From JAEUKH01 sp964447205 (lineage in GTDB: Bacteria > Myxococcota_A > Polyangia > Polyangiales > Ga0077539): a stretch of DNA of 64,000 nt. Below the pieces are notes generated by a model. It had not been told where the DNA came from and did no database searches. It saw only the letters and a list, made by a program, of their open reading frames with translations. The DNA lies in contig CAYUSB010000008.1 in assembly GCA_964447205.1 (NCBI GenBank), forward strand, positions 62,001-126,000, in the 5' to 3' direction. Below, piece after piece: positions 7,120 through 14,997 of this stretch. A program made the translations under genes and the position numbers. Every line of letters starts with the position of its first letter. The first letter of the stretch is position 1.

Positions 7120-8348
7120 AGGGCGAGGGCGGCGGTCATCGACGCGGCCGTCACCGGGACGCCCACCCGCAGGTAGGCCCAAAACCCAAGGGAGCTCCTG
7201 GCCTGCTCCAGGACGATCACGTTGGCCACGCTCCCGAGCAGGGTGAGGTTGCCCGCCAGGGTCGACACCAGGGCCGTGGTGGTCCACGCGTGGGCCGGGT
7301 CGGGGAAGGTACGAATCCAAGGCTCCAGCACGATGATGAGCGGGACGTTGCTCACCACCTGCGACCCCACCGCCAGGACCGCCACGAGGATTCCCTCGCC
7401 CCACAGTCCCGCGGGGGTTCCCAGGGCCGCGAGGGCCGCGTCGGGCAGGGCCGTCTTGCGCAGGGCCGCCACGACCACGAAGAGCCCCGCGAAAAAGAGC
7501 AGGACGCTCCAGTCGACCCGCGCGATCAGGGCGTTGGCCCGCTCCCGGGCCGCGACGAGCACCACCGAGGCGGCCACCAGGGCGCTCCAGGCGAGGGGGG
7601 CCCCGGCGAGGTTGGCCACGACGGTTCCGACGAGGCCCAGGAGGGCGGCGGCGAGGAGGGGGCGGTCGCTTGGGTGGGGCGGGGCCACGGGGCCGCTCTC
7701 GGGCGCTTCGGGGCCTGCTGCGGGGGCGTCGAGGTCGTGGCGGTGCAGAACGTGGAGCACGGCCGCGGTGAGCACGAGGGCGGCCAGGGCGGGCAGGGCG
7801 GCCCGGGCGAGGTAGGCCCCGTAGGACAGGCCGGAGAGGCGAGCCACGATCATGTTCTGGGGGTTGCCCGACAGGGTGAGGGCAGACCCGGCGTTGGAGC
7901 CCATGGCCACGGCGAAGACGAGGGGGGTCTCGGCCGCGCGCATCCGGCGGGCCACCCGGAGCACGAGGGGCGTGGCGAGGAGGCACACGGCGTCGTTGAC
8001 GAGGACGGCGGAGAGCAGGCCCGACCCCAGGGTCACGGCCCACAGGAGGGCCGCTGGAGCCCGCAGCCGGGCCACGAGGAGGTCGGCGGCCCGGTCGAAG
8101 AACCCGCTCTCCCACAGCCCCGCGGCCACGAGCATCATCCCGAAGAGCAGGGCCAGGGTGTGGGGGTCGACGGCGTGCAGGGCCGCCTCGCCGGAGAGGC
8201 CGTAGGGTCCCGCGAAGGCGCCTGTCACGACCAGGGCCGAGGCCCCGATGAGGGCCATGGCCGGGCGACCGACAGGCAGGAGGTGCAGGCGGCGGGCGGA
8301 GATCCCGACGTAGGTGAGGGCGAAGAGCGTGAGGATGAGCCAACGCAT
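7101..8348 (-). CDS. SLC13/ArsB-NhaD superfamily anion or Na+/H+ permease
   Basis: 415 aa, about eleven hydrophobic segments, starting MRWLILTLFALTYVGISARR. Family features include a LVNDAVCLLATPLVL segment and the re-entrant motif GSNAGSALTLSGNPQNMIVA in the first half, with a pseudo-symmetric 'SNVPLIIVLEPW' and 'TLAGNLTLLGSVANVIV' in the second half. This inverted-repeat pattern is typical of ArsB/NhaD/CitM-like transporters (YbiR-like). The substrate cannot be assigned: arsenite, citrate or Na+ are all possible, and no ars genes are nearby. Its 3' end is duplicated at 5209-5230. Confidence 0.8.
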   Translation of the reverse strand: MRWLILTLFALTYVGISARRLHLLPVGRPAMALIGASALVVTGAFAGPYGLSGEAALHAVDPHTLALLFGMMLVAAGLWESGFFDRAADLLVARLRAPAALLWAVTLGSGLLSAVLVNDAVCLLATPLVLRVARRMRAAETPLVFAVAMGSNAGSALTLSGNPQNMIVARLSGLSYGAYLARAALPALAALVLTAAVLHVLHRHDLDAPAAGPEAPESGPVAPPHPSDRPLLAAALLGLVGTVVANLAGAPLAWSALVAASVVLVAARERANALIARVDWSVLLFFAGLFVVVAALRKTALPDAALAALGTPAGLWGEGILVAVLAVGSQVVSNVPLIIVLEPWIRTFPDPAHAWTTTALVSTLAGNLTLLGSVANVIVLEQARSSLGFWAYLRVGVPVTAASMTAALALAQLTR

Positions 8349-8409
8349 GGGCCGCGGGGAGATACCAGCAACGGGGCCCCGGCGGGCAGTGGGCTGCGCT
8401 ACGGTGGGG

Positions 8410-8932
8410 TCACCCGCGGCGGAGTGTGTCGTGCAGAGAGCGCCGCCGACGCCGCGTGAGCGCCAGGGCTGCGATCACCCCCAGGAGCCCTCCTGCGTAG
8501 CCGCCTCCACCACGGCCGCCGGTTCTGCAGCCGCAGTCAGCCTGCCGCGGCCCTGCGTCCGTCATAAGGCTCGTTGCCGTAGACCGCGGGCTGAACCCAC
8601 TGGACGGTCACCGCGCGGCACACCGACTGGCAGCCCGGGGCGTCGACGAAGGCGGGCGACACGACCGAACCCCGTACGTACGCGGGCGTCGGGCAGGCGG
8701 GGTCGACCGGGGCCGTGCAGTAGTTTCGAGCCGTGGTGAGGTGCAGGTGGAGGTGGGCCCCGACGCGAGGCCCGGGACGGTGCCCCCGTCGTGCCGGATG
8801 CGCACCCACAACCTCGCGTTTCCATAGTCTGCGGTGCGGGCGTCGACGGGGTTGAGCCGATGTCGTAGCCGCCGTGGGTCCCGCATCCATCGCGGTGGCC
8901 GCAACGAGGAGACATCGCGTCGCGCGGAACAT
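8410..8932 (-). pseudogene. Decayed LytM/M23-like secreted protein with MYXO-CTERM-like tail
   Basis: Frame 1 from ATG 8932 gives MFRATRCLLVAATAMDAG (signal-like). The next recognisable piece is in another frame (ARLWVRIRHDGGTVPGL). It returns to the first frame for GAHLHLHLTTARNYCTAP and CQSVCRAVTVQWVQPAVYGN, then shifts again into DCGCRTGGRGGGGYAG with GLLGVIAALALTRRRRR and a TGA at 8410. 'IRHDGG' plus a G-x-H-x-H segment resembles peptidase M23 (LytM). The end matches the MYXO-CTERM pattern: Cys-containing linker, hydrophobic helix, Arg cluster. At least three frame changes are needed to read it through. It is either a true pseudogene or a stretch of sequencing error. The enzymatic assignment is tentative; the MYXO-CTERM-like end is clearer. 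Confidence 0.5.
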
Positions 8933-8987
8933 CGCCGACGAGCGTACCCCCACCCCGGCCGCGAGGCGTGTCCTGGGAGAGATATTC

Positions 8988-9016
8988 TTGTATCATGGAG
9001 GAGTGTTCACTATGTT
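8988..9016 (+). promoter_or_regulatory. Candidate sigma70-type promoter for the porin gene
   Basis: TTGTAT (8988-8993) and TATGTT (9011-9016) are separated by 17 bp in a locally AT-rich patch within GC-rich surroundings. This lies 56 bp upstream of the porin ATG at 9072. The match to consensus is only partial (3/6 and 4/6). Confidence 0.35.
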
Positions 9017-9071
9017 GGATCCGTGACGCGGCCCTGCAGTCGGAGGTGTCGCGGCGCGGGAGCCCCGTGGG

Positions 9072-10346
9072 ATGTGCCGCACTCGAAGCAGGTCTGTCGT
9101 CGCGTCGTCGCTCGTGTTCCTGGCGTGGGCGGGGGCAGCGGGGGCCCAGACGCCCCACGGGTCGGCCCATGACGTGGCGGTGGCCCCGCCCCCTGCGCCC
9201 CTCGGCGGAGCGTGGAGCCCGCAGGTCGCGCGGTCTCTGACGCTGTTTGGAGCCCCGGGGCGGGGGGTGACCCTGTCGTCGGGGGACGACTTCTTCTCCC
9301 TCACCCTGCGGGGCCGGGCCCAGGTGCGCGACACCGTCGTCGTGCCGCGGTCGGAGGGGGTCGGGGCGACCCACGAGGCCGCGATCCGAACGGTGCGGGT
9401 GATCTTCTCGGGGCACGCCCTGTCGCGGCAGACCCAGTACGTGGTGCAGCTCGCCTTCGGGGCCCAGGACTACGAGCCGGGGATGGTGTCGCCGGTGTAC
9501 GACGCGTGGGTGGCCTTTCAGCACCTGCGCGACCTGCAGGTTCGGGTGGGGCAGTTCTTCGTGCCCTTCGATCGGGCCCGCACCAACGCGGAGTGGGGCC
9601 TGTCGATGATCGATCGCCCGCTCCTGGTGGCCGAGGCCACCCTCGACCGCGACGTGGGGGTCGAGCTCTCGTCCAACGACCTCGGAGGCTTCGGGCGCCT
9701 CGCCTACCGCCTCGGCCTCTTCGGCGGCGAGGGGAAGAACCGCGCGGCCTCCGCGCCAGGGTTCCTCTACGTGGGGCGGCTTCAGTACAACGTCTTCGGC
9801 CCCTTCGACGACAGCGTCGAGGGCGACCTCGAACGCCTCGCCCGGCCTCGCCTCGCGGTCGGTGTGGCGGGGGCCTACAACCACAACAGCCTGCGCCAGC
9901 GCAGCACCCAGGGGGCGCCCCTCACCCTTGGGGGTTTCGACTACGTGCACGCGGCCGCCGACCTGACCCTCAAGGTCGCGGGGCTGTACCTCTTCGGCGA
10001 GGTTCTCTACCGCCGGGCGAGCGACGATCGCCACGCCGGCGTCGGGATGGAACCGGGGCGTGACGAGTTCTCCCGGTCGCTCTGGGGGTACATCGCGCAG
10101 GCGGGGTGGATGGTCTCGCGGCGCTGGGAGGTGACGGCGCGGTGGGAGCAGGCCTTCGCCCTGGGGGCCACCGATCCGGCTCTCGTCACCACCCTGCAAT
10201 CCCAGGCCAACCAGTGGGGGGTCGGGCTCAACTGGTACCGGGCGGGGCACGGGTTGAAGGCCCAGGCCGACTATCACTACATCTTCGGCGACGACTTCGA
10301 CCGCGGTCGGCACCAGGCCCGGATCCAGGTGCAGGTGTCGTTCTGA
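9072..10346 (+). CDS. Phosphate-selective porin O/P (OprO/OprP) family outer-membrane protein
   Basis: 424 aa with an N-terminal signal peptide (SLVFLAWAGAAGAQ). The body is an alternating beta-strand porin pattern. Porin O/P-like elements include FFSLTLRGRAQVRDTVV near residue 77, then AAIRTVRVIFSGHALSRQTQ, DAWVAFQHLRDLQVRVGQFF ('VRVGQFFVPF') and a C-terminal strand ending ARIQVQVSF with terminal Phe, the usual barrel-insertion signal. The expected role is diffusion of phosphate, polyphosphate or other anions across the outer membrane; selectivity is not deducible. It stands alone, preceded by a candidate promoter and followed by an intergenic repeat. Confidence 0.8.
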   Translation: MCRTRSRSVVASSLVFLAWAGAAGAQTPHGSAHDVAVAPPPAPLGGAWSPQVARSLTLFGAPGRGVTLSSGDDFFSLTLRGRAQVRDTVVVPRSEGVGATHEAAIRTVRVIFSGHALSRQTQYVVQLAFGAQDYEPGMVSPVYDAWVAFQHLRDLQVRVGQFFVPFDRARTNAEWGLSMIDRPLLVAEATLDRDVGVELSSNDLGGFGRLAYRLGLFGGEGKNRAASAPGFLYVGRLQYNVFGPFDDSVEGDLERLARPRLAVGVAGAYNHNSLRQRSTQGAPLTLGGFDYVHAAADLTLKVAGLYLFGEVLYRRASDDRHAGVGMEPGRDEFSRSLWGYIAQAGWMVSRRWEVTARWEQAFALGATDPALVTTLQSQANQWGVGLNWYRAGHGLKAQADYHYIFGDDFDRGRHQARIQVQVSF

Positions 10347-10392
10347 GGGCGGGCGGCTGCGGGTGCAGGCGACGGCGGGGGCGGGCGACGAC

Positions 10393-10423
10393 GGAGGGCA
10401 GCGAAGCCGCAAGGGTGCGACGG
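10393..10423 (+). repeat. Intergenic repeat element, copy A
   Basis: The segment GGAGGGCAGCGAAGCCGCAA followed by GGGTGCGACGG lies in the convergent gap between the porin and MFS genes. It aligns with only a few differences to 58218-58247 in another convergent gap. The shared core is GGAGGGCAG..(A)CCGCAAGGG. It probably belongs to a dispersed intergenic family; see the repeat at 58230-58416. Confidence 0.45.
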
Positions 10424-10453
10424 ACGCGAGGGGCGGAAGTTTTGTGGGTCGGG

Positions 10454-11698
10454 CTACGCAGGCACGGCCGCGGGAGACGCCTGGGCGGCGCGGACCCGGG
10501 TCTCGATCCAGGCCGTGAGCGGGGGCATCAGGGCGAGCAGGGCGATCGACAAGCCCGCCACGGTGGGCATCCCCACGAGGCGGTGGGCGCTGTCCTCGGT
10601 CAGGATCTTCGCCGACACGAAGGCCCCGAGGGCCGAGGCCGCGTGCTGCACGGCGCTCTGGATGGACATAAACCGCGCCCGCTCCCGGGCCAACGGAACC
10701 CGCGACAGGAGCGTGTTGAACGACACGTTGCGGAAGCCCGTCGAGATCATGAAGAGCACGAAGACGGCCACCACCGGCAGGAGCGGGGGGCTCAGGAAGA
10801 AGCCCAGATAGATCACCAGGGCCAGCAGGGCCGTCGAGGGAACCGACACCCAGAAGCTCCCGAAGCGGTCGACCAGCCGACCCGCGATGCGCAGGGCGAG
10901 GAAGCTCACCGTCCCTCCGGCCATGTACAAGAGCCCCAGTCGGCTGCGCGGAAAACCCAGGTTTTGCTGCACATAGCTGGAGATGTGGGGCACGAGCACG
11001 AAGAGGCCCATCATGGCCGCGGCGGCCAGGGCGTACGAGGCCGCCACGGTGGGCCGAAGGAGCATCGTGCGCAGCGACGACAGGCCCGAGGGGTCGGGGG
11101 CGAGGGCCCGGTCGGCCTCGCTCCGGAGGTGCCCCCGCAAGGGGGGGAGGAGGGCCACGGCGAGGGCCGTGATGCCGAGCCCGAGCCCGGCCACGGCGAA
11201 GAAGGGCGTACGCCACGACCCGAGCCGCGCGAGCTCCAGCCCCGCAGGGACCCCGAACACCGACGCGGCGCTGAAGGCCCCCATGATGGCCCCCATGGCC
11301 TTCCCGCGGCGCTCGATGGGGATCACGTCGGCCACGATGGAGAGCGACAGCGACGTGGCCGGCCCGCCGAAGAGACCCGCCAGGATGCGGGCCGCGATGA
11401 GGCTCCCGAGGCCCTGGGCGAAGCCTCCGAGGGCGGTGGCCACCACGAGGCCGAGCATCGACACGGCCAGGGCCTTGCGCCGGTCGAAGCGGTCGAGGAA
11501 GAACGACCCGGCCAGCCCCGCCACCGAGGCCGCGGCCGTGTAGCTCCCGCCGATGTAGCCAAGGCGCGACAGGGGGATCCCCAGGGCCGCGGAGAAGTCG
11601 GGGCCGAGGGGCATCACCATCATGAAGTCAAGGATATTGACAAACTGCACGGCGCCCACGAGGGTGATGACGGCGCGCTCGGAGGGGGGTGTGGACAT
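10454..11698 (-). CDS. MFS transporter (DHA-like)
   Basis: 414 aa with twelve predicted transmembrane segments. Motif A lies in the loop between TM2 and TM3 (GSFFLDRFDRRKALAVS). TM4 has the RILAGLFGGPA pattern and the mid-loop reads VIPIERRGKAMG. These are hallmarks of drug/metabolite:H+ antiporter-type MFS proteins. The substrate is unknown. It starts 3 bp after the ScfR-type regulator stop on the same strand, so the two are very likely one transcript. This suggests export or import of a metabolite connected to acetate or short-chain acyl metabolism, but that is inference from position. Confidence 0.8.
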   Translation of the reverse strand: MSTPPSERAVITLVGAVQFVNILDFMMVMPLGPDFSAALGIPLSRLGYIGGSYTAAASVAGLAGSFFLDRFDRRKALAVSMLGLVVATALGGFAQGLGSLIAARILAGLFGGPATSLSLSIVADVIPIERRGKAMGAIMGAFSAASVFGVPAGLELARLGSWRTPFFAVAGLGLGITALAVALLPPLRGHLRSEADRALAPDPSGLSSLRTMLLRPTVAASYALAAAAMMGLFVLVPHISSYVQQNLGFPRSRLGLLYMAGGTVSFLALRIAGRLVDRFGSFWVSVPSTALLALVIYLGFFLSPPLLPVVAVFVLFMISTGFRNVSFNTLLSRVPLARERARFMSIQSAVQHAASALGAFVSAKILTEDSAHRLVGMPTVAGLSIALLALMPPLTAWIETRVRAAQASPAAVPA

Positions 11699-11701
11699 GG
11701 T

Positions 11702-13189
11702 TCAGGGGCGGGCTCGGGTGGGCATGTAGAGGGAGGGGCGGCGCTCGTTGGGGTCGATGCGGAGGGGCTCGCGCAGGGAGGGGTGGGCCCGCTGGGGGCA
11801 CTCGTCGCGCTCGCACAGGCGGCAGGTGACCCCCACGCGCACGAGGGCGGCCTCGTTCTTGAGGTCGATGCCCTCGGCGTATACGAGGCTGCTGGCGTAG
11901 CGCTCGGAGCAGCCGAGGCCCAGGGCCAGGACGGGCTGCTGCTGGTGCCACGCGGCGCTGTCCTTCTGGATCGTGCGGGCCAGGCAGAAGTACCGCTGCC
12001 CGTCGGGCATCTCGCTCACCTGAACCACCACACGGCCGGGGGTGAGGAAGGCGGCGAACACGTTCCACCGGGGGCAGGCCCCGGAGAAACGCGCGAAGCG
12101 TATGCCCGAGCCCGAGAACCGCTTGGAGATGTTGCCCGCCACGTCGATGCGGATCATGTGGAAGGGCACCCCCTCGGCTCCGGGCCGCTGCAGGGTGGTA
12201 AATCGATGGGCCACCTGCTCGAACCCTACCCGAAACCTCCGCCCCACCACATCGATGTCGTACCGCTCCTGCTGGGCGGCCTCGAGGAAGGGCTGGTAGG
12301 GCATCAAGACGGCCCCCGCGAAGTAGTTGGCCAGGGCCACCCGGCAGAGCGACCGGGCCTCCTCCGACGACAGCCCCGCCTCGTGGGTGAGGCTGTCGAG
12401 CTGCCGTCCCGCCTCCAGGAGGCCAATCTGGTGGGCCACTTGAAACGTGCGCGACCGCGTCGGCAAGAGCTCGGACAGGTGCAGGGTGCGGCTGGCCGGG
12501 TCGAAGCGCCGGAAGGTCGTGCGGGCCTCGGGGCCCCGGGTGACCACCACCTCGACCCCGTGGGCCCGGGCGAGGTGCTGGGCCAGGCCCCGGTAGAGGT
12601 CCTCGGGGTCGAGGCGGGCCGCGCGCCACAGGGCCTCGGCGGCCTCCTCCAGGGGCGCGAAGTGGTTGCTCCGGGCCTGGATGAAGTCCGTCACGTCCTC
12701 CGAGGGCGACCGGCTGAGCTCGACCCCCGAGTTGGGATTGACCTGAAAGAGCCGCTCGGCCAGGGCGTCGGTGCTCGCCCGGGCGCTCTGGTACGCGTCG
12801 TAGAGGGCCCGCACCGCGTGGGCCACGCTCGGCAAGGTGGACACCAGCTCGCGCAGGTCGGTGTTGGTCAGCGGAGCCGCCTCGAAGAGCGGGTCGCTGA
12901 AGGCCTCCATCAGGTCGCGCTCAAGCTGGGCCGCGTCGTCGCGGGCAAACACCTGCAGGTCGACCCCCACCTCCGTGGCCAGCTTCAGGAGCAGGGTGGC
13001 CGGCAAGGGGCGCTTGTCGCTCTCGATGAGGTTGAGATAACTCGCGCTCACCCCAAGACGCCCCGCGAGCTGCACCTGCGACAGACCCTTCTGCCGACGC
13101 ATCGCCCGCAGCCGGGCCCCCCACCGGGTCTGGCCCGCCGCAGCCGACCCCCGGCTCCGCCCCGCATCGTCTCGCGCTCCTTCCGCCAT
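11702..13189 (-). CDS. ScfR/RamB-type XRE-family regulator of acetate/short-chain acyl metabolism
   Basis: 495 aa. An N-terminal Cro/CI helix-turn-helix (about residues 27-80; GLSQVQLAGRLGVSASYLNL, then IESDKRPL) is followed by an IrrE/ImmA-like central part. There the usual HExxH is degenerate (FQVAHQIGLLEAGRQL), so no protease activity is expected. The C-terminal DUF2083-type domain has conserved Cys (GACPRWN, CRLCERDECPQR). This architecture is that of RamB (controls aceA/aceB in corynebacteria) and ScfR. Divergent placement from aceB-aceA here strongly supports control of the glyoxylate shunt. GGAGGAG lies very close to the ATG, so a slightly downstream start is possible. Confidence 0.85.
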   Translation of the reverse strand: MAEGARDDAGRSRGSAAAGQTRWGARLRAMRRQKGLSQVQLAGRLGVSASYLNLIESDKRPLPATLLLKLATEVGVDLQVFARDDAAQLERDLMEAFSDPLFEAAPLTNTDLRELVSTLPSVAHAVRALYDAYQSARASTDALAERLFQVNPNSGVELSRSPSEDVTDFIQARSNHFAPLEEAAEALWRAARLDPEDLYRGLAQHLARAHGVEVVVTRGPEARTTFRRFDPASRTLHLSELLPTRSRTFQVAHQIGLLEAGRQLDSLTHEAGLSSEEARSLCRVALANYFAGAVLMPYQPFLEAAQQERYDIDVVGRRFRVGFEQVAHRFTTLQRPGAEGVPFHMIRIDVAGNISKRFSGSGIRFARFSGACPRWNVFAAFLTPGRVVVQVSEMPDGQRYFCLARTIQKDSAAWHQQQPVLALGLGCSERYASSLVYAEGIDLKNEAALVRVGVTCRLCERDECPQRAHPSLREPLRIDPNERRPSLYMPTRARP

Positions 13190-13219
13190 CGCTCCTCCTC
13201 CTGCCTTCGGAAATCACCG

Positions 13220-13259
13220 TGTCAATCGTACGGACTTTGTAAATCGTTGACAGATTGAC
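13220..13259. promoter_or_regulatory. Candidate RamB/ScfR operator between regulator and glyoxylate genes
   Basis: An imperfect inverted repeat, TGTCAATCG (13220-13228) and TCGTTGACA (13244-13252), flanks ACTTTGTAAA (13234-13243). A further GATTGAC at 13253-13259 is the reverse complement of GTCAATC at 13221. ACTTTGTAAA differs by one base from the core of the RamB motif reported for corynebacteria (ACTTTGCAAA). ATCGTTGAC recurs at 13309. The location, 31 bp from the regulator start and about 90 bp from aceB, suits shared control. Binding is inferred. Confidence 0.5.
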
Positions 13260-13347
13260 CGCGATCGTTGTGGTGCCATCAACCATAATGTGCCTTGTTT
13301 TCGTGGATATCGTTGACTGTTTCCAGGCCGTGGTCAACCTTCGACAC

Positions 13348-14955
13348 ATGACGACGCAAGGCGTGGAGGTGACGGGCCCTGGGGTGGAGGGTTCGGAGCG
13401 CGTGTTGACCGACGAGGCCTTGGGGTTCGTGGCGACGCTCGTGCGCGCGTTTCAGGGGCGGGTCGACGCCCTCCTGGCGGCCCGGGAGGCCCGTCAGGGG
13501 CGCCTCGACGCGGGGGAGGGGTTGGACTTTCTGCCCGAGACCGCGTCCATCCGTGCGGGCGACTGGCGGGTGGCTCCCTTGCCGGCCGACCTCCTCGACC
13601 GGCGGGTGGAGATCACGGGGCCGGTCGACCGCAAGATGATCATCAACGCCCTCAACTCGGGGGCCAAGGTGTTTATGGCCGACTGCGAGGACTCCTCCTC
13701 GCCCACCTGGTCCAACGTCGTGCAGGGTCAGGCCAACCTGATGGACGCGGTGCGTAGGACCATCGCGTACACCGCCCCGGAGACGGGCAAGGCGTATCGC
13801 CTCGCCGACGAGACGGCCGTCCTGGTGGTGCGGCCCCGCGGGTGGCACCTGCGCGAGGCCCACGTCCGGGTCGACGGCCGCGACATCCCCGGGGGGCTCT
13901 TCGACTTCGGGGTGTACTTCTTCCACAACGCCAAGGAGCTTCTGGCCCGCGGGACGGGGCCCTACTTCTACCTCCCCAAGCTCGAGCACCACGACGAGGC
14001 CCGCCTCTGGGACGACGTGTTCGTCATGGCCCAGGACCTCCTCGGGATCCCCCAGGGCACGGTGAAGGCCACGGTCCTCATCGAGACCCTGCCCGCGGCC
14101 TTCCAGATGGACGAGATCCTCTACGCCCTGCGGGCGCACTCGTCGGGCCTCAACTGCGGCCGCTGGGACTACATCTTCAGCTTCATCAAGCGGCGCCAGG
14201 CCGACCCCGGGGCCCTGCTTCCCGACCGGGCCGTGGTCACCATGGACAAGGGGTTTCTCCGGGCCTACTCGCTCCTGGCCGTCAAGACCTGCCACCGCCG
14301 GGGGGTCCACGCCATGGGGGGAATGGCCGCCTTCATCCCCATCAAGAATGACCCCGCCGCCAACGAGGCCGTCCTGGCCAAGGTCCGGGCCGACAAGCTC
14401 CGGGAGGTCACCGACGGCCACGACGGGACCTGGGTGGCCCATCCCGGCCTCGTGGCGGTGGCTCGCGAGGTCTTCGACGCCCACATGCCGGGCCCCAACC
14501 AGATCGACCGCCAGCGCGACGACGTCACCGTCACCCGCGACGACCTCCTGGCCGTCCCGTCGGGCCCCCGCACCGACGCGGGGCTCCGCCACAACGTGCG
14601 GGTGGGCATTCAGTATCTGGAGGCCTGGCTGCGCGGAAACGGCTGCGTCCCGCTCTACGATCTCATGGAGGACGCGGCCACGGCCGAGATCTCCCGGGCC
14701 CAGGTGTGGCAGTGGCTGCACTTCGGAGTGGCCACCGACGACGGCGAGCCCGTGACCCCCGCCCGCTTCGTCAACGTGGTGACCGAGGAGATGGACCGCA
14801 TCCGGGAGGAGGTGGGCGAGGAGCGCTTCGCCAGCGGGCGCTTCGCCGAGGCTCAGGCCCTCTTTGAGCGCCTCTCCATGGCCGACCGCTTCGAGGAGTT
14901 TCTCACCGTCCCGGCCTACGCCTTGCTCGACGCCCCCACGCACAAGTTTCTCTGA
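13348..14955 (+). CDS. aceB: Malate synthase A
   Basis: 535 aa, the normal length for the A-type enzyme. It condenses glyoxylate with acetyl-CoA to malate in the glyoxylate shunt (cytosol). Characteristic stretches are DCEDSSSPTWSNVVQGQANL, VVRPRGWHL, ATVLIETLPAAFQMDEILY, GLNCGRWDYIFSFIK and AMGGMAAFIPIK, the last two containing conserved active-site and CoA-site elements. ATG 13348 is chosen because the 31 upstream codons in frame are intergenic, AT-richer and unlike the family. Isocitrate lyase follows after 42 bp, so the two form the aceBA operon. Likely controlled by the divergent ScfR-type regulator. Confidence 0.97.
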   Translation: MTTQGVEVTGPGVEGSERVLTDEALGFVATLVRAFQGRVDALLAAREARQGRLDAGEGLDFLPETASIRAGDWRVAPLPADLLDRRVEITGPVDRKMIINALNSGAKVFMADCEDSSSPTWSNVVQGQANLMDAVRRTIAYTAPETGKAYRLADETAVLVVRPRGWHLREAHVRVDGRDIPGGLFDFGVYFFHNAKELLARGTGPYFYLPKLEHHDEARLWDDVFVMAQDLLGIPQGTVKATVLIETLPAAFQMDEILYALRAHSSGLNCGRWDYIFSFIKRRQADPGALLPDRAVVTMDKGFLRAYSLLAVKTCHRRGVHAMGGMAAFIPIKNDPAANEAVLAKVRADKLREVTDGHDGTWVAHPGLVAVAREVFDAHMPGPNQIDRQRDDVTVTRDDLLAVPSGPRTDAGLRHNVRVGIQYLEAWLRGNGCVPLYDLMEDAATAEISRAQVWQWLHFGVATDDGEPVTPARFVNVVTEEMDRIREEVGEERFASGRFAEAQALFERLSMADRFEEFLTVPAYALLDAPTHKFL

Positions 14956-14997
14956 GCTCCAACGCACCCCACGACCCCTTCGAGGAGATCCCACGCC

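Noticed and set aside
9011..9028. Very short frame ATG TTG GAT CCG TGA after GGAGGAG, possible leader peptide of the porin gene
   Set aside because: Only four codons, with no attenuator-like stem behind it; the ATG overlaps the proposed -10 region.
8562..11216. 884-codon minus-strand frame across the porin and MFS genes
   Set aside because: It is a shadow: it covers two well-supported genes on different strands and its own product has no conserved motif.
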